This document shows, in pieces, positions 25,996-35,153 of a stretch of 64,000 bases of DNA. The stretch is taken from NCBI GenBank assembly GCA_036504515.1, contig DASXVA010000004.1, positions 1 through 64,000 on the forward strand, in the 5' to 3' direction. Every line of letters starts with the position of its first letter. The stretch's first letter is position 1. Origin of the DNA: AWTP1-18 sp036504515. GTDB lineage: Bacteria > Pseudomonadota > Gammaproteobacteria > Burkholderiales > Rhodocyclaceae. The notes below the pieces were generated by a model. The model was given only the letters and a program-made list of their open reading frames with translations. It had not been told where the DNA came from and searched no databases. Made by a program: the position numbers and the translations under genes.

Positions 25996-27831
25996 TTACT
26001 GACGGCCTGGGGCTTTTCCGTCTTCAGGAATACGACAGGGAACCGAGAAATAAAATGTCGATCCCTCACCCAATACGCTGACTGCACCCAGGGTGCCGCC
26101 CATGAGTTCCAGCAGTCGCTTTGCAATGGGCAGGCCGAGTCCGGTGCCGCCATAGCCGCGGGTCGTGGAAGTATCCGCCTGGGTGAAGGGGGCGAACATG
26201 GCTTCAATTTTGTCAGCGGGAATACCAATCCCGGTATCCACAATTTCAACATTCAGCCGGCACTGGTCTCTTCCCTCTTGCGGGCAAGTGATGCTGAGAA
26301 GAATCCTGCCCTTGACCGTGAATTTGATGGCATTCCCGACCAGGTTGAACAGCACTTGGCGCAGACGCCCTTCATCACCCAGTAGGAGCGGAGGCAAGTC
26401 CTGATGAATATCCAAAATCAGCTCAAGGCCTTTTTCACTGGCAGAAATGGCCAGGACCTCGTATATCGATGAGATCAGGTAGGAAGGATCAAAGCTGGTT
26501 TCCTCAAGACTGAGGCTGCCAACCTCGATTTTGGAAAAGTCGAGAATGTCGTTGATGATCTTGAGCAAGGCCTCGCCGTTGTTCTTGATCTGCTGGGCAT
26601 ACTCTTGCTGGTCCTTGTCCAGGTTTGAGCAAAGGAGCAGTTGGGACATGCCGAAGACGCCATTCAAGGGGGTCCGGATCTCGTGGCTGATGGTGGCGAG
26701 AAAGTCGCTCTTGGCGCGACTGGCGGCCTCTGCAGCCCTTGTAGCCTGACGCAGATTTTTCTCATTGACATGAAATTGGCGGGTCACAATCAAGGTCGCC
26801 ACCAGCAGGCTGATGGTGATCAACAGGCCGAAGCCGAGCAGCTGTGAATGCAGGGTATGTAGTCCGCTATGAATTTCTTCCTCGTAGGCACTGGCCGCCA
26901 CAATCCAGCCCCAGGGCTCATAGCGGCGAAAGACCACAATCTTGTCTCTGGGGGCGGCTTCTCCCAAGGACGGGTTTGCCCACCGATAGTGGATAACACC
27001 AGAACCCTGGGCCAGCATGTCCAGAATGAACCCCCGTTCCTTCTGTCCAAGGAATTCGGGTGCGCTCGTTTCATCTTTATTGGGATGCACGACGGCTTGG
27101 CCGGGGTGTTCCTGTGCATCGATGGCGAAGATATATCCTGTTTCACCAATCTTCACAGCCAGCATCCGGTCTTTTAAAACCTTAAGGCTCTCGGTGAAAT
27201 CGATACCCACATAAGCTGCAGCAACAATGGTCCCCGAGGCATCTCGAAGGGGTTGATAGCTGGTCATGAATCGATGACCAAAAAGGGTAGCCTGGCCGGT
27301 ATAGGAGTGTCCTTCCATCAGGGCCGTATAGGCTGGATAGTGATGGCTGAGGGCAGTACCAAGGGCTCGTTGACCATTTTCCTGTTTGACGGAGGTCGTG
27401 ATCCGGAAGAAATCATCCTTGTCCCGCACAAAGATCGTGGCTGTCGCGGCGGTGGCATTACTGAAATCATCCACGGCACTATCCTGATTATTCAGGACCA
27501 AGCCATTGCTGCGCAGTTCGGGCAGTTGCTCGCCGCCGCTGGTCACGCGACGGTTTTCGTTGCGAACCGGGTTGGGGAAGCGGGAGGCGAAGTCCTTGCC
27601 CAGCAGGGTTGTCGAGTTTTCCAGTATCTGGGCGTAGGCGTCGACCATGTCGACAACTTGTTGATTGACCCGTTTCAACTCGACGATGCTGCGGTCGTGC
27701 AGATAGCGGTCGAGCCAGTTGTTGATCAAAAAGCCGCAGACGCCGACGATGAAAAGAATCGCCAGACTGAGAATGAGACTGAGGCGTGAGGAATGGGTAA
27801 ATCCCTCAGCGGATTGGCCGTGCTTGCCCAT
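25996..27831 (-). CDS. Cache-domain sensor histidine kinase (orphan)
   Basis: A 611-residue membrane sensor. TM1 (about 18-38) and TM2 (about 333-352) bracket a large periplasmic double-Cache region (about 45-300). HisKA follows with phospho-acceptor near H383 (ISHEIRTPLNG), then an HATPase with N-box LVGNAIKFT, G1 DTGIGI and G2 GTGLGLPI. The catalytic part resembles hybrid kinases (BarA/ArcB type), but the protein stops after the ATPase and has no receiver domain. No response regulator is adjacent, so its partner is encoded elsewhere. Confidence 0.9.
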   Translation of the reverse strand: MGKHGQSAEGFTHSSRLSLILSLAILFIVGVCGFLINNWLDRYLHDRSIVELKRVNQQVVDMVDAYAQILENSTTLLGKDFASRFPNPVRNENRRVTSGGEQLPELRSNGLVLNNQDSAVDDFSNATAATATIFVRDKDDFFRITTSVKQENGQRALGTALSHHYPAYTALMEGHSYTGQATLFGHRFMTSYQPLRDASGTIVAAAYVGIDFTESLKVLKDRMLAVKIGETGYIFAIDAQEHPGQAVVHPNKDETSAPEFLGQKERGFILDMLAQGSGVIHYRWANPSLGEAAPRDKIVVFRRYEPWGWIVAASAYEEEIHSGLHTLHSQLLGFGLLITISLLVATLIVTRQFHVNEKNLRQATRAAEAASRAKSDFLATISHEIRTPLNGVFGMSQLLLCSNLDKDQQEYAQQIKNNGEALLKIINDILDFSKIEVGSLSLEETSFDPSYLISSIYEVLAISASEKGLELILDIHQDLPPLLLGDEGRLRQVLFNLVGNAIKFTVKGRILLSITCPQEGRDQCRLNVEIVDTGIGIPADKIEAMFAPFTQADTSTTRGYGGTGLGLPIAKRLLELMGGTLGAVSVLGEGSTFYFSVPCRIPEDGKAPGRQ

Positions 27832-27983
27832 GGACTGATCGTAAGGAGATGCGGAGTTGAATGTGACGCGAGGGCGTCTTTATACCCGCTAAATTTCTGC
27901 AGGACTACCAGCAAGGGAGCTGATATTCAAGGGGTTTGAGCGAGGTCAAATGCTCCCTGAGTAGAGGGGGTGCCGGACCAGCT

Positions 27984-28964
27984 TCAGGCCCGGGTATAAA
28001 TCGCCAGCGTTTGTGTCAAGGCGTCCTGCGCCTGCTGCCGCAGGCTGGCCGGACCCAACACTTCTACGTCGGCACCGTACTTGAGGATGTCCATCAGCAA
28101 TTCCCGATGGTCGGCGTAGGGGAGTTCAAGAACGTAGCGTCCCTCTTTGTCGAAACTTCCTTTTTGCTCGGGGTGCCATTGCTCCTTGCCGACCCAGCGC
28201 GCCCGTTCCGCCGAGAAGGCCAGCTTCGCCCACTGCACTTTCTTGCCGCTGAAAATGCCGTAGCCGGGGCCCAGCACTTCGTCCATGCTGCGGCTCGACA
28301 TTTCCTTGGTGGGTGTCTCCAGTACCTCGGTGGACTGGATAGAGTCCAGGGCAAAGCTGCGCAGTTCATTGCGCAGGTGACACCAGGCATCCAGGTACCA
28401 GTTCTCCCGATAGTGCACCAGACGTTGGGGCGAAACTTCGCGCTCGGTCTGCTCCCCCTTGCCCTTGGACAGGTAGGCGATCTTCAGCCGCTTGCGGCCG
28501 ATCAGGGCGGAGCCCACCCGCTCAAAACAATCCAGAGGCACCTGACGGCGACCCATTGCCAGCACCGACACGCGGCGCTTCACTTCTTCTGCACTGTTGT
28601 CCGCCGTGCCGAGCAGGGCGTTGAGGCGGGCCATCAGGGGTTGGATGTGGGGCGTGAGAATGCCGCCAGAATCCAGGCCTGCCAGCAGATGCTGCATGGT
28701 GAGCAGGGCATGAATTTCCGCCGGGGAGAACCACAGCCCCGGCAGCTCGTATTTGTCGCCGATCTGCTGGGCGCTGTCGAAGCGGTAGCCGTTGGCGTCT
28801 CGGTCATAAATGATGGGTGCGTTGAGACGGCTGCGCATGAACTCCAGATCCCGGCGCAGGGTGGCCCGGGAGATTTCCAGGGCAGCGAGCAAATCCTGAA
28901 AGCTCACCACCTTGCGCTCGCTGATGAGCTGGTCGATCTTGTAGAAGCGCTCGGTCTGGTTCAT
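27984..28964 (-). CDS. WYL-domain transcriptional regulator (YafY-like)
   Basis: A 326-residue regulator with an N-terminal DeoR-type helix-turn-helix (about 1-60, FQDLLAALEISRATLRRDLEFM) and a WYL domain (about 140-315, YRENWYLDAWCHLRNELRSFALDSI). WYL proteins bind nucleic-acid or nucleotide ligands and often control stress or defence genes. No defence genes are beside it. It starts 18 nt after the ubiD stop on the same strand and may be co-transcribed. Confidence 0.88.
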   Translation of the reverse strand: MNQTERFYKIDQLISERKVVSFQDLLAALEISRATLRRDLEFMRSRLNAPIIYDRDANGYRFDSAQQIGDKYELPGLWFSPAEIHALLTMQHLLAGLDSGGILTPHIQPLMARLNALLGTADNSAEEVKRRVSVLAMGRRQVPLDCFERVGSALIGRKRLKIAYLSKGKGEQTEREVSPQRLVHYRENWYLDAWCHLRNELRSFALDSIQSTEVLETPTKEMSSRSMDEVLGPGYGIFSGKKVQWAKLAFSAERARWVGKEQWHPEQKGSFDKEGRYVLELPYADHRELLMDILKYGADVEVLGPASLRQQAQDALTQTLAIYTRA

Positions 28965-28982
28965 GGCGAACGTTCCGTGGCC

Positions 28983-30476
28983 TTACAGGCCGAGGCTCAG
29001 CCAGAGCGTATCCACCTTCTGCTTGACGGCTTCATCCATCTCGATGGGTCGACCCCATTCCCGGGTGGTTTCGCCGGGCCACTTGTTGGTGGCGTCCAGG
29101 CCCATCTTGCTGCCGAGGCCGGCGACGGGAGAGGCGAAGTCCAGATAGTCGATAGGGGTGTTGTCCGCCAGCAGGGTGTCCCGGGTAGCGTCCATGCGAG
29201 TGGTGATGGCCCAGATCACTTCCTGCCAGCTGCGGATGTCCACGTCGTCGTCCACCACGATGATGAACTTGGTGTACATGAACTGGCGCAGGAAGCTCCA
29301 GATGCCGAACATCACCCGCTTGGCGTGGCCGGGGTACTGTTTCTTGATGCTGACCACGGCCAGGCGGTAGGAGCAGCCTTCCGGTGGAAGATAGAAATCC
29401 ACGATCTCGGGAAATTGCTTTTGCAGCAGGGGCACGAACACTTCGTTGAGGGCCACGCCCAACATGGCTGGTTCGTCCGGCGGCTTGCCGGTGTAGGTGG
29501 AGTGGTAGATGGGGTCCTTGCGCAGGGTGATGCGCTCGATGGTGAAGACCGGGAACTCGGCCTGCTCGTTGTAGTAGCCGGTGTGGTCGCCGTAGGGTCC
29601 TTCCAGGGCCACCTCGCCGGGATGAATCACCCCTTCCAGCACAATCTCTGCCGAGGCCGGTACCTGCAAATCATTGCCCAGACATTTGACCAGTTCCGTC
29701 TTGCCGCCGCGCAAGAGGCCGGCGAACTGGTATTCCGACAGGGTATCGGGCACCGGCGTCACCGCGCCGAGGATGGTGGCCGGGTCACAGCCCAGCACCA
29801 CCGCCACGGGATAGGGTTGGTCGGGATATTTCTGACAGTGCTCGCGGAAGTCCAGGGCGCCGCCCCGGTGGGCCAGCCAGCGCATGATCACCTTGTTCTT
29901 GCCGATGACCTGCTGCCGGTAGATGCCCAGGTTCTGCCGCGTCTTGTTAGGGCCTCGAGTGACGGTGAGGCCCCAGGTGATCAGGGGCGCCACATCGCCG
30001 GGCCAGCAGTGCTGGATGGGCAGGCGGGCCAGGTCCACTTCATCCCCTTGCCACACCACCTCTTGGCAGGGGGCGGAGGACAGCACCTTGGGCGCCATGT
30101 TCAACACCTGCTTCAACAGGGGCAGCTTGTCCCAGGCATCCCGCAGGCCCTTGGGTGGTTCTGGTTCCTTGAGGGCGGAAAGGGTGCGGCCCACTTCCCG
30201 CAGAGCGGTTTTCCAGTCGGCGTTTTTCTCGATGGGGACACCCATGCCGAAAGCCACCCGCTCCGGTGTGCCGAACAGATTGGCCAGCACCGGCATGGCT
30301 TGGGCGACGCCCTTGGTCACGGGTTTTTCAAACAGCAAAGCCGGGCCTTGGGCGCGCAGCACCCGGTCGGCGATTTCGGTCATTTCCAGGTGGGTATCCA
30401 CCGGCACGGTGATGCGCTTGAGTTCGCCCTTCTGTTCCAGTTGGGCAATGAAGTCGCGCAGGTCGCGGTAAGACAT
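28983..30476 (-). CDS. ubiD: 4-hydroxy-3-polyprenylbenzoate decarboxylase
   Basis: Decarboxylates the ubiquinone precursor using prenylated FMN. The 497-residue product is standard for UbiD and carries the conserved active-site stretch ALEGPYGDHTGYYN, the preceding EGVIHPGEV, and DDDVDIRSWQEVIWA. The flavin is made by UbiX, which is not in this window. Other ubiquinone genes here are ubiC-ubiA (37.3-38.8 kb) and the UbiH-like gene (53.5 kb). Confidence 0.96.
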   Translation of the reverse strand: MSYRDLRDFIAQLEQKGELKRITVPVDTHLEMTEIADRVLRAQGPALLFEKPVTKGVAQAMPVLANLFGTPERVAFGMGVPIEKNADWKTALREVGRTLSALKEPEPPKGLRDAWDKLPLLKQVLNMAPKVLSSAPCQEVVWQGDEVDLARLPIQHCWPGDVAPLITWGLTVTRGPNKTRQNLGIYRQQVIGKNKVIMRWLAHRGGALDFREHCQKYPDQPYPVAVVLGCDPATILGAVTPVPDTLSEYQFAGLLRGGKTELVKCLGNDLQVPASAEIVLEGVIHPGEVALEGPYGDHTGYYNEQAEFPVFTIERITLRKDPIYHSTYTGKPPDEPAMLGVALNEVFVPLLQKQFPEIVDFYLPPEGCSYRLAVVSIKKQYPGHAKRVMFGIWSFLRQFMYTKFIIVVDDDVDIRSWQEVIWAITTRMDATRDTLLADNTPIDYLDFASPVAGLGSKMGLDATNKWPGETTREWGRPIEMDEAVKQKVDTLWLSLGL

Positions 30477-30550
30477 GGATGAGAACCAGAGAATTGATCT
30501 GGTCCGATTATACGGAGCCGGCTCCCTTTGCCCGGGCTGTCGGTGTCAAC

Positions 30551-31750
30551 CTAGAAACTGTGGAAGACGTGGCTGTGCAGGGTGGACTCGAAACTGTTGT
30601 GGATGTTTTCCCAATCCAGATGGGCGACGGAGGATGCCGCGTGGTGGCGCATTCCCTGGCGCAGGGCCGTGTCGGTGGCCACTTCCACGGCGGCGTCCAC
30701 AAAGGCTTTGCTGGCGCCGTTGGGGACCAGACGGCCGTTGATGCGGTCCTTGATCAACTCCCCTGCTGCGCCGTAGTCGAAGGCCACCACGGCCAGGCCG
30801 CTGGCCAGGGCTTCGGTGGTGACATTGCCGAAGGTCTCGGTCAGGCTGGGGAAAAGAAAAATATCGGCAGAGGCATAGTGCTCGGCCAGGTCTTCGCCGT
30901 GGCGCATGCCGACAAAAATGTAGGGCGAACGGCTGTCGCTGCGACGGCGAAGGCTTGCCGTGGCGGGACCATCGCCGACGAACAGCAGGCGCGCGTTGGG
31001 TACCTTCTCGCGGATGGCATCGAAGGCCTTGATCAGCAGCCCGAGATTTTTTTCCAGGGCAATGCGGCCCACATAAGCCACCACCAGTTCATCGCCACTC
31101 AAGCCCCAGCGGGAACGCAGGGCGCGGGAACGGCGTGTCGAGGAAAACAGTTTGGTATCGACACCCCGGGACAACACATCCACATTGTTGAAACCGTTTT
31201 CGTTGAGAGTGTCTGCCTGACGGCGGGTCGGCACCAGGGTGGTGTCGGCTTTGTTATGGAAGTGGCGCAGGTAGCGGATGATGCCGCCCCGCAGCCAGCC
31301 GATGCCGTAGTAGCGGCTGTAGGCGTCGAAATTGGTATGGAAGGTGGAGCTGACCGGAATGCCCATGCGCCGCGCCGTGTTCAGGGCCGCCCAGCCCAGA
31401 GGGCCTTCCGTCGCCACATGGACGATGTGGGGCCGTTGCTCGGTCCACAGTCGCTGCAACGTGCGGCCATTGGGCAGGCCAAAACGCAGGCCCGGGTAAC
31501 GGGGGATGGGCAAGCCGGGAACCACCACATGTTCCAGACCCGGTTGCGGCAAAGGCGCATCAGTTTTGTTCTGTCGGGGGCGGATCAGTTGCACCCCGTG
31601 GCCTCGCTGGCGCAGACCATCCACCATGCGGCCCAGGGTCATGGCAACGCCATTGACCTCCGGGGCAAAGGTTTCAGTAACCAGGGCCACCCGTAAAGGA
31701 ATTGCCGGGTGGGATTCGATCAGGTTCTGGAATTCGGCTCGCATGGGCAC
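30551..31750 (-). CDS. GT4-family glycosyltransferase (group 1)
   Basis: A 399-residue GT-B fold enzyme. N-terminal ALVTETFAPEVNGVAMTLGRMV is typical of the mannosyl/glucosyl-diacylglycerol-like GT4 group. The C-terminal donor site has AYVGRIALEKN and SLTETFGNVTTEAL (E-x7-E motif). The acceptor is unknown; glycolipid or capsule synthesis is possible. AAGGGGGG precedes the ATG at 31750. A second GT4 enzyme of the same general type lies at 34-35 kb. Confidence 0.85.
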   Translation of the reverse strand: MPMRAEFQNLIESHPAIPLRVALVTETFAPEVNGVAMTLGRMVDGLRQRGHGVQLIRPRQNKTDAPLPQPGLEHVVVPGLPIPRYPGLRFGLPNGRTLQRLWTEQRPHIVHVATEGPLGWAALNTARRMGIPVSSTFHTNFDAYSRYYGIGWLRGGIIRYLRHFHNKADTTLVPTRRQADTLNENGFNNVDVLSRGVDTKLFSSTRRSRALRSRWGLSGDELVVAYVGRIALEKNLGLLIKAFDAIREKVPNARLLFVGDGPATASLRRRSDSRSPYIFVGMRHGEDLAEHYASADIFLFPSLTETFGNVTTEALASGLAVVAFDYGAAGELIKDRINGRLVPNGASKAFVDAAVEVATDTALRQGMRHHAASSVAHLDWENIHNSFESTLHSHVFHSF

Positions 31751-31846
31751 ATGGTGTGCCCCCCTTGCGACGGTTTGATGACGAAGCGGTGATAAAGCCG
31801 TGACAGCAACAAGGTCGTACCGCGAGCCCCAGATAAGGCCGACGAC

Positions 31847-32413
31847 TCAGTGACCGATGACGCCAAGCTGTTGCAGCAGGGTCAGGTTGTCCTCCAGATG
31901 CCAGTTGTCGGCGATGCGTTTTTCGCGGATGCGATAGATGTCCGTGGCGATAAAGTCGATGGGACGACCATCGCCCTGCTTGGCATTGACACCGCTACCA
32001 AACTGCCCGGTGAAGTGGCCGGTGAAATGCAGCCGACCGACAACGCGATCCCCCACCAGCAGCATCTCTTCCACTTCTGCATGAAGGTCGGGCACGGCGG
32101 CACGGAAATTCCGCGAAGCGAAGAGGGGGCCTTCCTTGCCCTGGGGGCGGCCGGCGGGCAGGGTGCGGTCGGTGAAGTCGGGGGCCAGGGCGGCCTCGGC
32201 ATAGCGTTCTTCGCCGGTGTTCCAGAAGGCGTAATAGCGGCGGGCGGCCAGGGCCATGGCGGCAAGCTGTTTAGCCGGGATGGAGCGGTCAACGATGACG
32301 GACTTGGCTTGGGGCAAGTCCTCCGCCGGGGCGGCTTGCGTACTCAGGCTTGCCGTCGCAAGCACAAGGCCGGCGAGGAGGGAATGAACGGGAGAGGGGT
32401 TGAAAGTCTTCAT
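31847..32413 (-). CDS. Secreted SnoaL/NTF2-like protein
   Basis: A 188-residue protein with a Sec signal peptide (VLATASLSTQAAPA, cleavage near residue 27) and a single SnoaL-like NTF2 fold. The fold features include YYAFWNTGEERYAEAALAPD and FIATDIYRIREKRIADNWHLED. Such domains act as polyketide cyclase- or isomerase-like enzymes or as small-molecule binders. The substrate cannot be assigned. The ATG at 32413 has GGAG 8 nt upstream. It is divergent from a LysR regulator, which probably controls it. Confidence 0.8.
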   Translation of the reverse strand: MKTFNPSPVHSLLAGLVLATASLSTQAAPAEDLPQAKSVIVDRSIPAKQLAAMALAARRYYAFWNTGEERYAEAALAPDFTDRTLPAGRPQGKEGPLFASRNFRAAVPDLHAEVEEMLLVGDRVVGRLHFTGHFTGQFGSGVNAKQGDGRPIDFIATDIYRIREKRIADNWHLEDNLTLLQQLGVIGH

Positions 32414-32535
32414 GATGGAACTCCGGTCAGGGGGAAGGGCAAGTCGGGTTTGGCCGGGGACCGGGACTCGACTTGATGGATGAGATTGCATGCCATGGCC
32501 GAATTCTTGGTTTTTCTTGATCGGAGGGGAATCCC

Positions 32536-32541
32536 TATAAT
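32536..32541 (+). promoter_or_regulatory. Possible -10 box for the LysR gene
   Basis: A perfect TATAAT in the LysR/SnoaL divergent gap, 95 nt before the LysR start. No strong -35 is seen at 16-18 nt, so this is tentative. Confidence 0.3.
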
Positions 32542-32554
32542 CGGCAAGGTATCT

Positions 32555-32572
32555 TCTTCAAAAAATTGAAGA
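32555..32572. promoter_or_regulatory. Palindromic LysR-type operator in the divergent gap
   Basis: TCTTCAA-AAAA-TTGAAGA, a perfect 7-bp inverted repeat in the 223-bp gap between the SnoaL-like gene and the LysR gene. Its symmetry and AT-rich centre fit a LysR-type T-Nx-A binding box. Confidence 0.55.
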
Positions 32573-32636
32573 TGCTGCGGTCCTTAATCCGCGCAAACTC
32601 ACCGACTTACCCTTCGCCCCCAGCCCTGTTCCCGCC

Positions 32637-33575
32637 ATGACCGACCTCGCCGACATGCAGCTTTTCGTTCAGGCCATTACCTCCGGCAGTCTTTCCGCTG
32701 CCGGTCGTGCCCTGGGCCTTTCCCCCGCCGTGGCCAGCAAGCGTTTGGCGCGGCTTGAGGCCCAGGTCCGGGCGCGCCTGATACAGCGCACCTCGCGTCG
32801 CCTGGCCCTGACCGAAGAAGGTGTCATTTATTTCGAGCGCTGCCAGGCCATCCTGGCCGATGTGGCCGAGGCGGAAGCGGCGGTGGCCCAGGGCCATCAG
32901 GAAGCCATCGGTCTCTTGCGGGTGTCGTCCACTGTTGCCCTGGGGCGGCGCTGGATCGGCCCGGCCCTGGCCGACTTTGCCCTGGCCCATCCCAAGGTGT
33001 CCGTCCATTTGTCCCTGTCGGATGCTCTGGCGGATTTGGTCGAGGGGCGGTTCGATTGTGCGGTGCGCATCGGCGGCCCCGAGGATTCAAGGTTGGTGGC
33101 GCGCACCCTGGCCCAAAACCGGCGCGTCATTTGCGCCGCACCGGCTTATCTGGAACGACACGGACAACCCCGGACGCCGGAAGCATTGCGCGATCACGAT
33201 TGCATCATCGTTGGTTCCGGGGCGACCACGGCGGACTGGCGTTTCCGTTCGGTCAAGAAAAAAAGTTCTGAAGAAACCACCGTCCGCATTCAGGGCCGCT
33301 TCGTCAGCGACAACGGCGAGCAGGCCCACGATTGGGCCCTGGCCGGCCTGGGCCTGGCGCGCCGTTCGGTGTGGGATGTGGCGCCGGAGTTGGCTGATGG
33401 CCGCCTGGTGGAAGTGCTGCCGGACTGGACCAGCGCCAGTGCGCCGATTCAAGTGGTATTCCCGAGCCGCCGCTTTCTGCCGATCCGCACCCGCCTGTTC
33501 ATCGACGCTTTGGTGGAACGCTTCGCTGCGGCGGAATCCCTGTTAGGGCTGACAGGCCGGAAAAGAAAAGCCTGA
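32637..33575 (+). CDS. LysR-family transcriptional regulator
   Basis: A 312-residue LysR regulator. The winged HTH (about 3-62) reads MQLFVQAITSGSLSAAGRAL, followed by a periplasmic-binding-protein-like effector domain (about 90-300). It belongs to the DsdC/CrgA-like group that often recognises small aromatic or quinone-like compounds; the ligand is unknown. Divergent orientation from the SnoaL-like gene and the palindrome between them imply local control. Confidence 0.92.
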   Translation: MTDLADMQLFVQAITSGSLSAAGRALGLSPAVASKRLARLEAQVRARLIQRTSRRLALTEEGVIYFERCQAILADVAEAEAAVAQGHQEAIGLLRVSSTVALGRRWIGPALADFALAHPKVSVHLSLSDALADLVEGRFDCAVRIGGPEDSRLVARTLAQNRRVICAAPAYLERHGQPRTPEALRDHDCIIVGSGATTADWRFRSVKKKSSEETTVRIQGRFVSDNGEQAHDWALAGLGLARRSVWDVAPELADGRLVEVLPDWTSASAPIQVVFPSRRFLPIRTRLFIDALVERFAAAESLLGLTGRKRKA

Positions 33576-33586
33576 CTCGTTGTCGT

Positions 33587-33964
33587 TCAGCCCAGCAGCA
33601 CCAGTCCCCACACAACGGCCACATTGATCAGGGATACCAGTACGGCGGCACTGCCGATGTCCTTGGCACGCTTGGCCAGGCGATGGTTTTCCAGGGAGAT
33701 GCGATCCACGGCGGCTTCCACGGCGGAGTTGAGCAATTCCACCATCAGCACCAACAGCACGCTGGTGATCATCAGCGCGCGGCCGAGATTACTGGCCGGT
33801 AAAAAGCAGGCCACGGGAATCAGCACCAAAGCCAGCCACACCTCCTGGCGGAAGGCGTCTTCGTGGCGATAGGCGGCGGAAAGGCCGTCGAGGGAATAGT
33901 TGAAGGCGTTCCAGATGCGGCGCAGGCCGGTCTTGCCCTTAAAGGGGCTTTCTTGTTCGGACAT
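33587..33964 (-). CDS. dgkA: Diacylglycerol kinase
   Basis: A 125-residue trimeric inner-membrane kinase that recycles diacylglycerol to phosphatidic acid. It has three membrane helices and the signature VELLNSAVEAAVDRIS plus the N-terminal RIWNAFNYSLDGL. The ATG at 33964 gives the family length; the frame is open further upstream but enters the glycosyltransferase gene. It starts 7 nt after the GT4 stop on the same strand, so the two are probably one operon. Confidence 0.93.
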   Translation of the reverse strand: MSEQESPFKGKTGLRRIWNAFNYSLDGLSAAYRHEDAFRQEVWLALVLIPVACFLPASNLGRALMITSVLLVLMVELLNSAVEAAVDRISLENHRLAKRAKDIGSAAVLVSLINVAVVWGLVLLG

Positions 33965-33971
33965 GGGGTGC

Positions 33972-35153
33972 TCAGGCTTGGTGGTTGGGAGTGAGGCTGG
34001 CGTACAAATCCGCCAATTGTTTTGCGCGTTGCGGTGCGGACCATTCATCGGCCCAGCTGCGGGCTTCGGCAGCCAGCAATTGCAGGCGTTCCTTGTCCTG
34101 CAACAGCGCGTGGAGTCCTTCGGCGAAAGCCGGGACTTCTTGTGGCGCGATCACCGCGCCGCGCTGGGGATCGAGAATATCCTTGGTGCCCATTTCAGCA
34201 AAGGCATAGGCCGGCACGCCGGCGGCCATGGCTTCCAGCAACACCAGACCCTGGGTTTCGGTGCGGGAGGCGAACACGAAAACGTCGGCAGCGGCATAGC
34301 AGCCGGGTAATTCTGTCTCGCGATCCAGGTAGCCAATGAAGCGCACATTGTCGGCAATGCCCAGATGGCGGGCCTGCTTTTGCAGCGCCGGCAAGGCCGG
34401 ACCTTCGCCGGCCACCACCAACAAAAATTGCGGGTTCAGCCGGGCCATGGACTGGGTGGCTTCGAGCAGAAAGCCGATGTTCTTTTCATGGGCGACCCGA
34501 CCCACATAAAGGGCCACCGGACGTTCTGCCGGGATCTCGTGCTTGGCGCGAAAAGCCTTGCCGTCGCCGTTACGGAAACGCTCCACCGGAATACCCGTAG
34601 GCAGAATGTGCACCGGAGCGTGGACGCCGTAGTCGCGCAACGTGTGTTCCATAGCCCGGGACGGCACGACGATGGCGCTCAAGCCATTGCACTGGGTCCG
34701 CGCCAGCCGCCGCGCCGTGGCCTTGAGCAGGGGCCGCGGCAGCAGGGGCAGGTAGTGGTGAAAGTATTCTTCAAAGTGCGTGTGATAAGTGGTCAGCACC
34801 GGCAGCTTGTGCTGCTTGGCAAAACGCACCCCGGCGTAGTGGGCGGTGAAGGGCGTCTGGATATGCACCACGTCGAACTGCTTGTGGGCCAGACTATGGG
34901 CTGAGGCGTTGAGCTTGCCCCAATGCATCAGCCGGTCCTCCGGGTCCAGGGGCAGTTGCCGCGCCGGGACGCGATGCACCAGGGGATGCTGTTCGCCACT
35001 CAGGTAGTCCGGCGCGATCAGGGTGACCTCGACGTTATGGTCGTGCAGGTCGCGACGGAAGGTTTCGATGGATGTGGACACCCCGTTGATCCGGGGGAAG
35101 TACACATCGGAGAGCATCAGGACACGCAGGGGTTTGGTCATCATGCCCGCCAT
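33972..35153 (-). CDS. GT4-family glycosyltransferase coupled to dgkA
   Basis: A 393-residue GT-B enzyme. It has the GT4 N-terminal MLSDVYFPRINGVSTSIETF, the donor-site ALYVGRVAHEKN and the E-x7-E region SRTETQGLVLLEAMAAG. This resembles the lipid/diacylglycerol glycosyltransferase group. Immediate linkage to dgkA fits a glycolipid role, but this is inference. Start candidates are 35153, 35144 and 35141; none has a strong ribosome binding site. Confidence 0.83.
   Translation of the reverse strand: MAGMMTKPLRVLMLSDVYFPRINGVSTSIETFRRDLHDHNVEVTLIAPDYLSGEQHPLVHRVPARQLPLDPEDRLMHWGKLNASAHSLAHKQFDVVHIQTPFTAHYAGVRFAKQHKLPVLTTYHTHFEEYFHHYLPLLPRPLLKATARRLARTQCNGLSAIVVPSRAMEHTLRDYGVHAPVHILPTGIPVERFRNGDGKAFRAKHEIPAERPVALYVGRVAHEKNIGFLLEATQSMARLNPQFLLVVAGEGPALPALQKQARHLGIADNVRFIGYLDRETELPGCYAAADVFVFASRTETQGLVLLEAMAAGVPAYAFAEMGTKDILDPQRGAVIAPQEVPAFAEGLHALLQDKERLQLLAAEARSWADEWSAPQRAKQLADLYASLTPNHQA

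Noticed and set aside
27936..30482. Very long plus-strand open frame (848 codons) opposite ubiD and the WYL gene
   Set aside because: It lies antisense to two well-supported genes and arises from their high GC at third codon positions. It has no recognisable motif.
30479..31696. 405-codon plus-strand frame opposite the GT4 gene at 30.5 kb
   Set aside because: Shadow of a recognised glycosyltransferase on the other strand.
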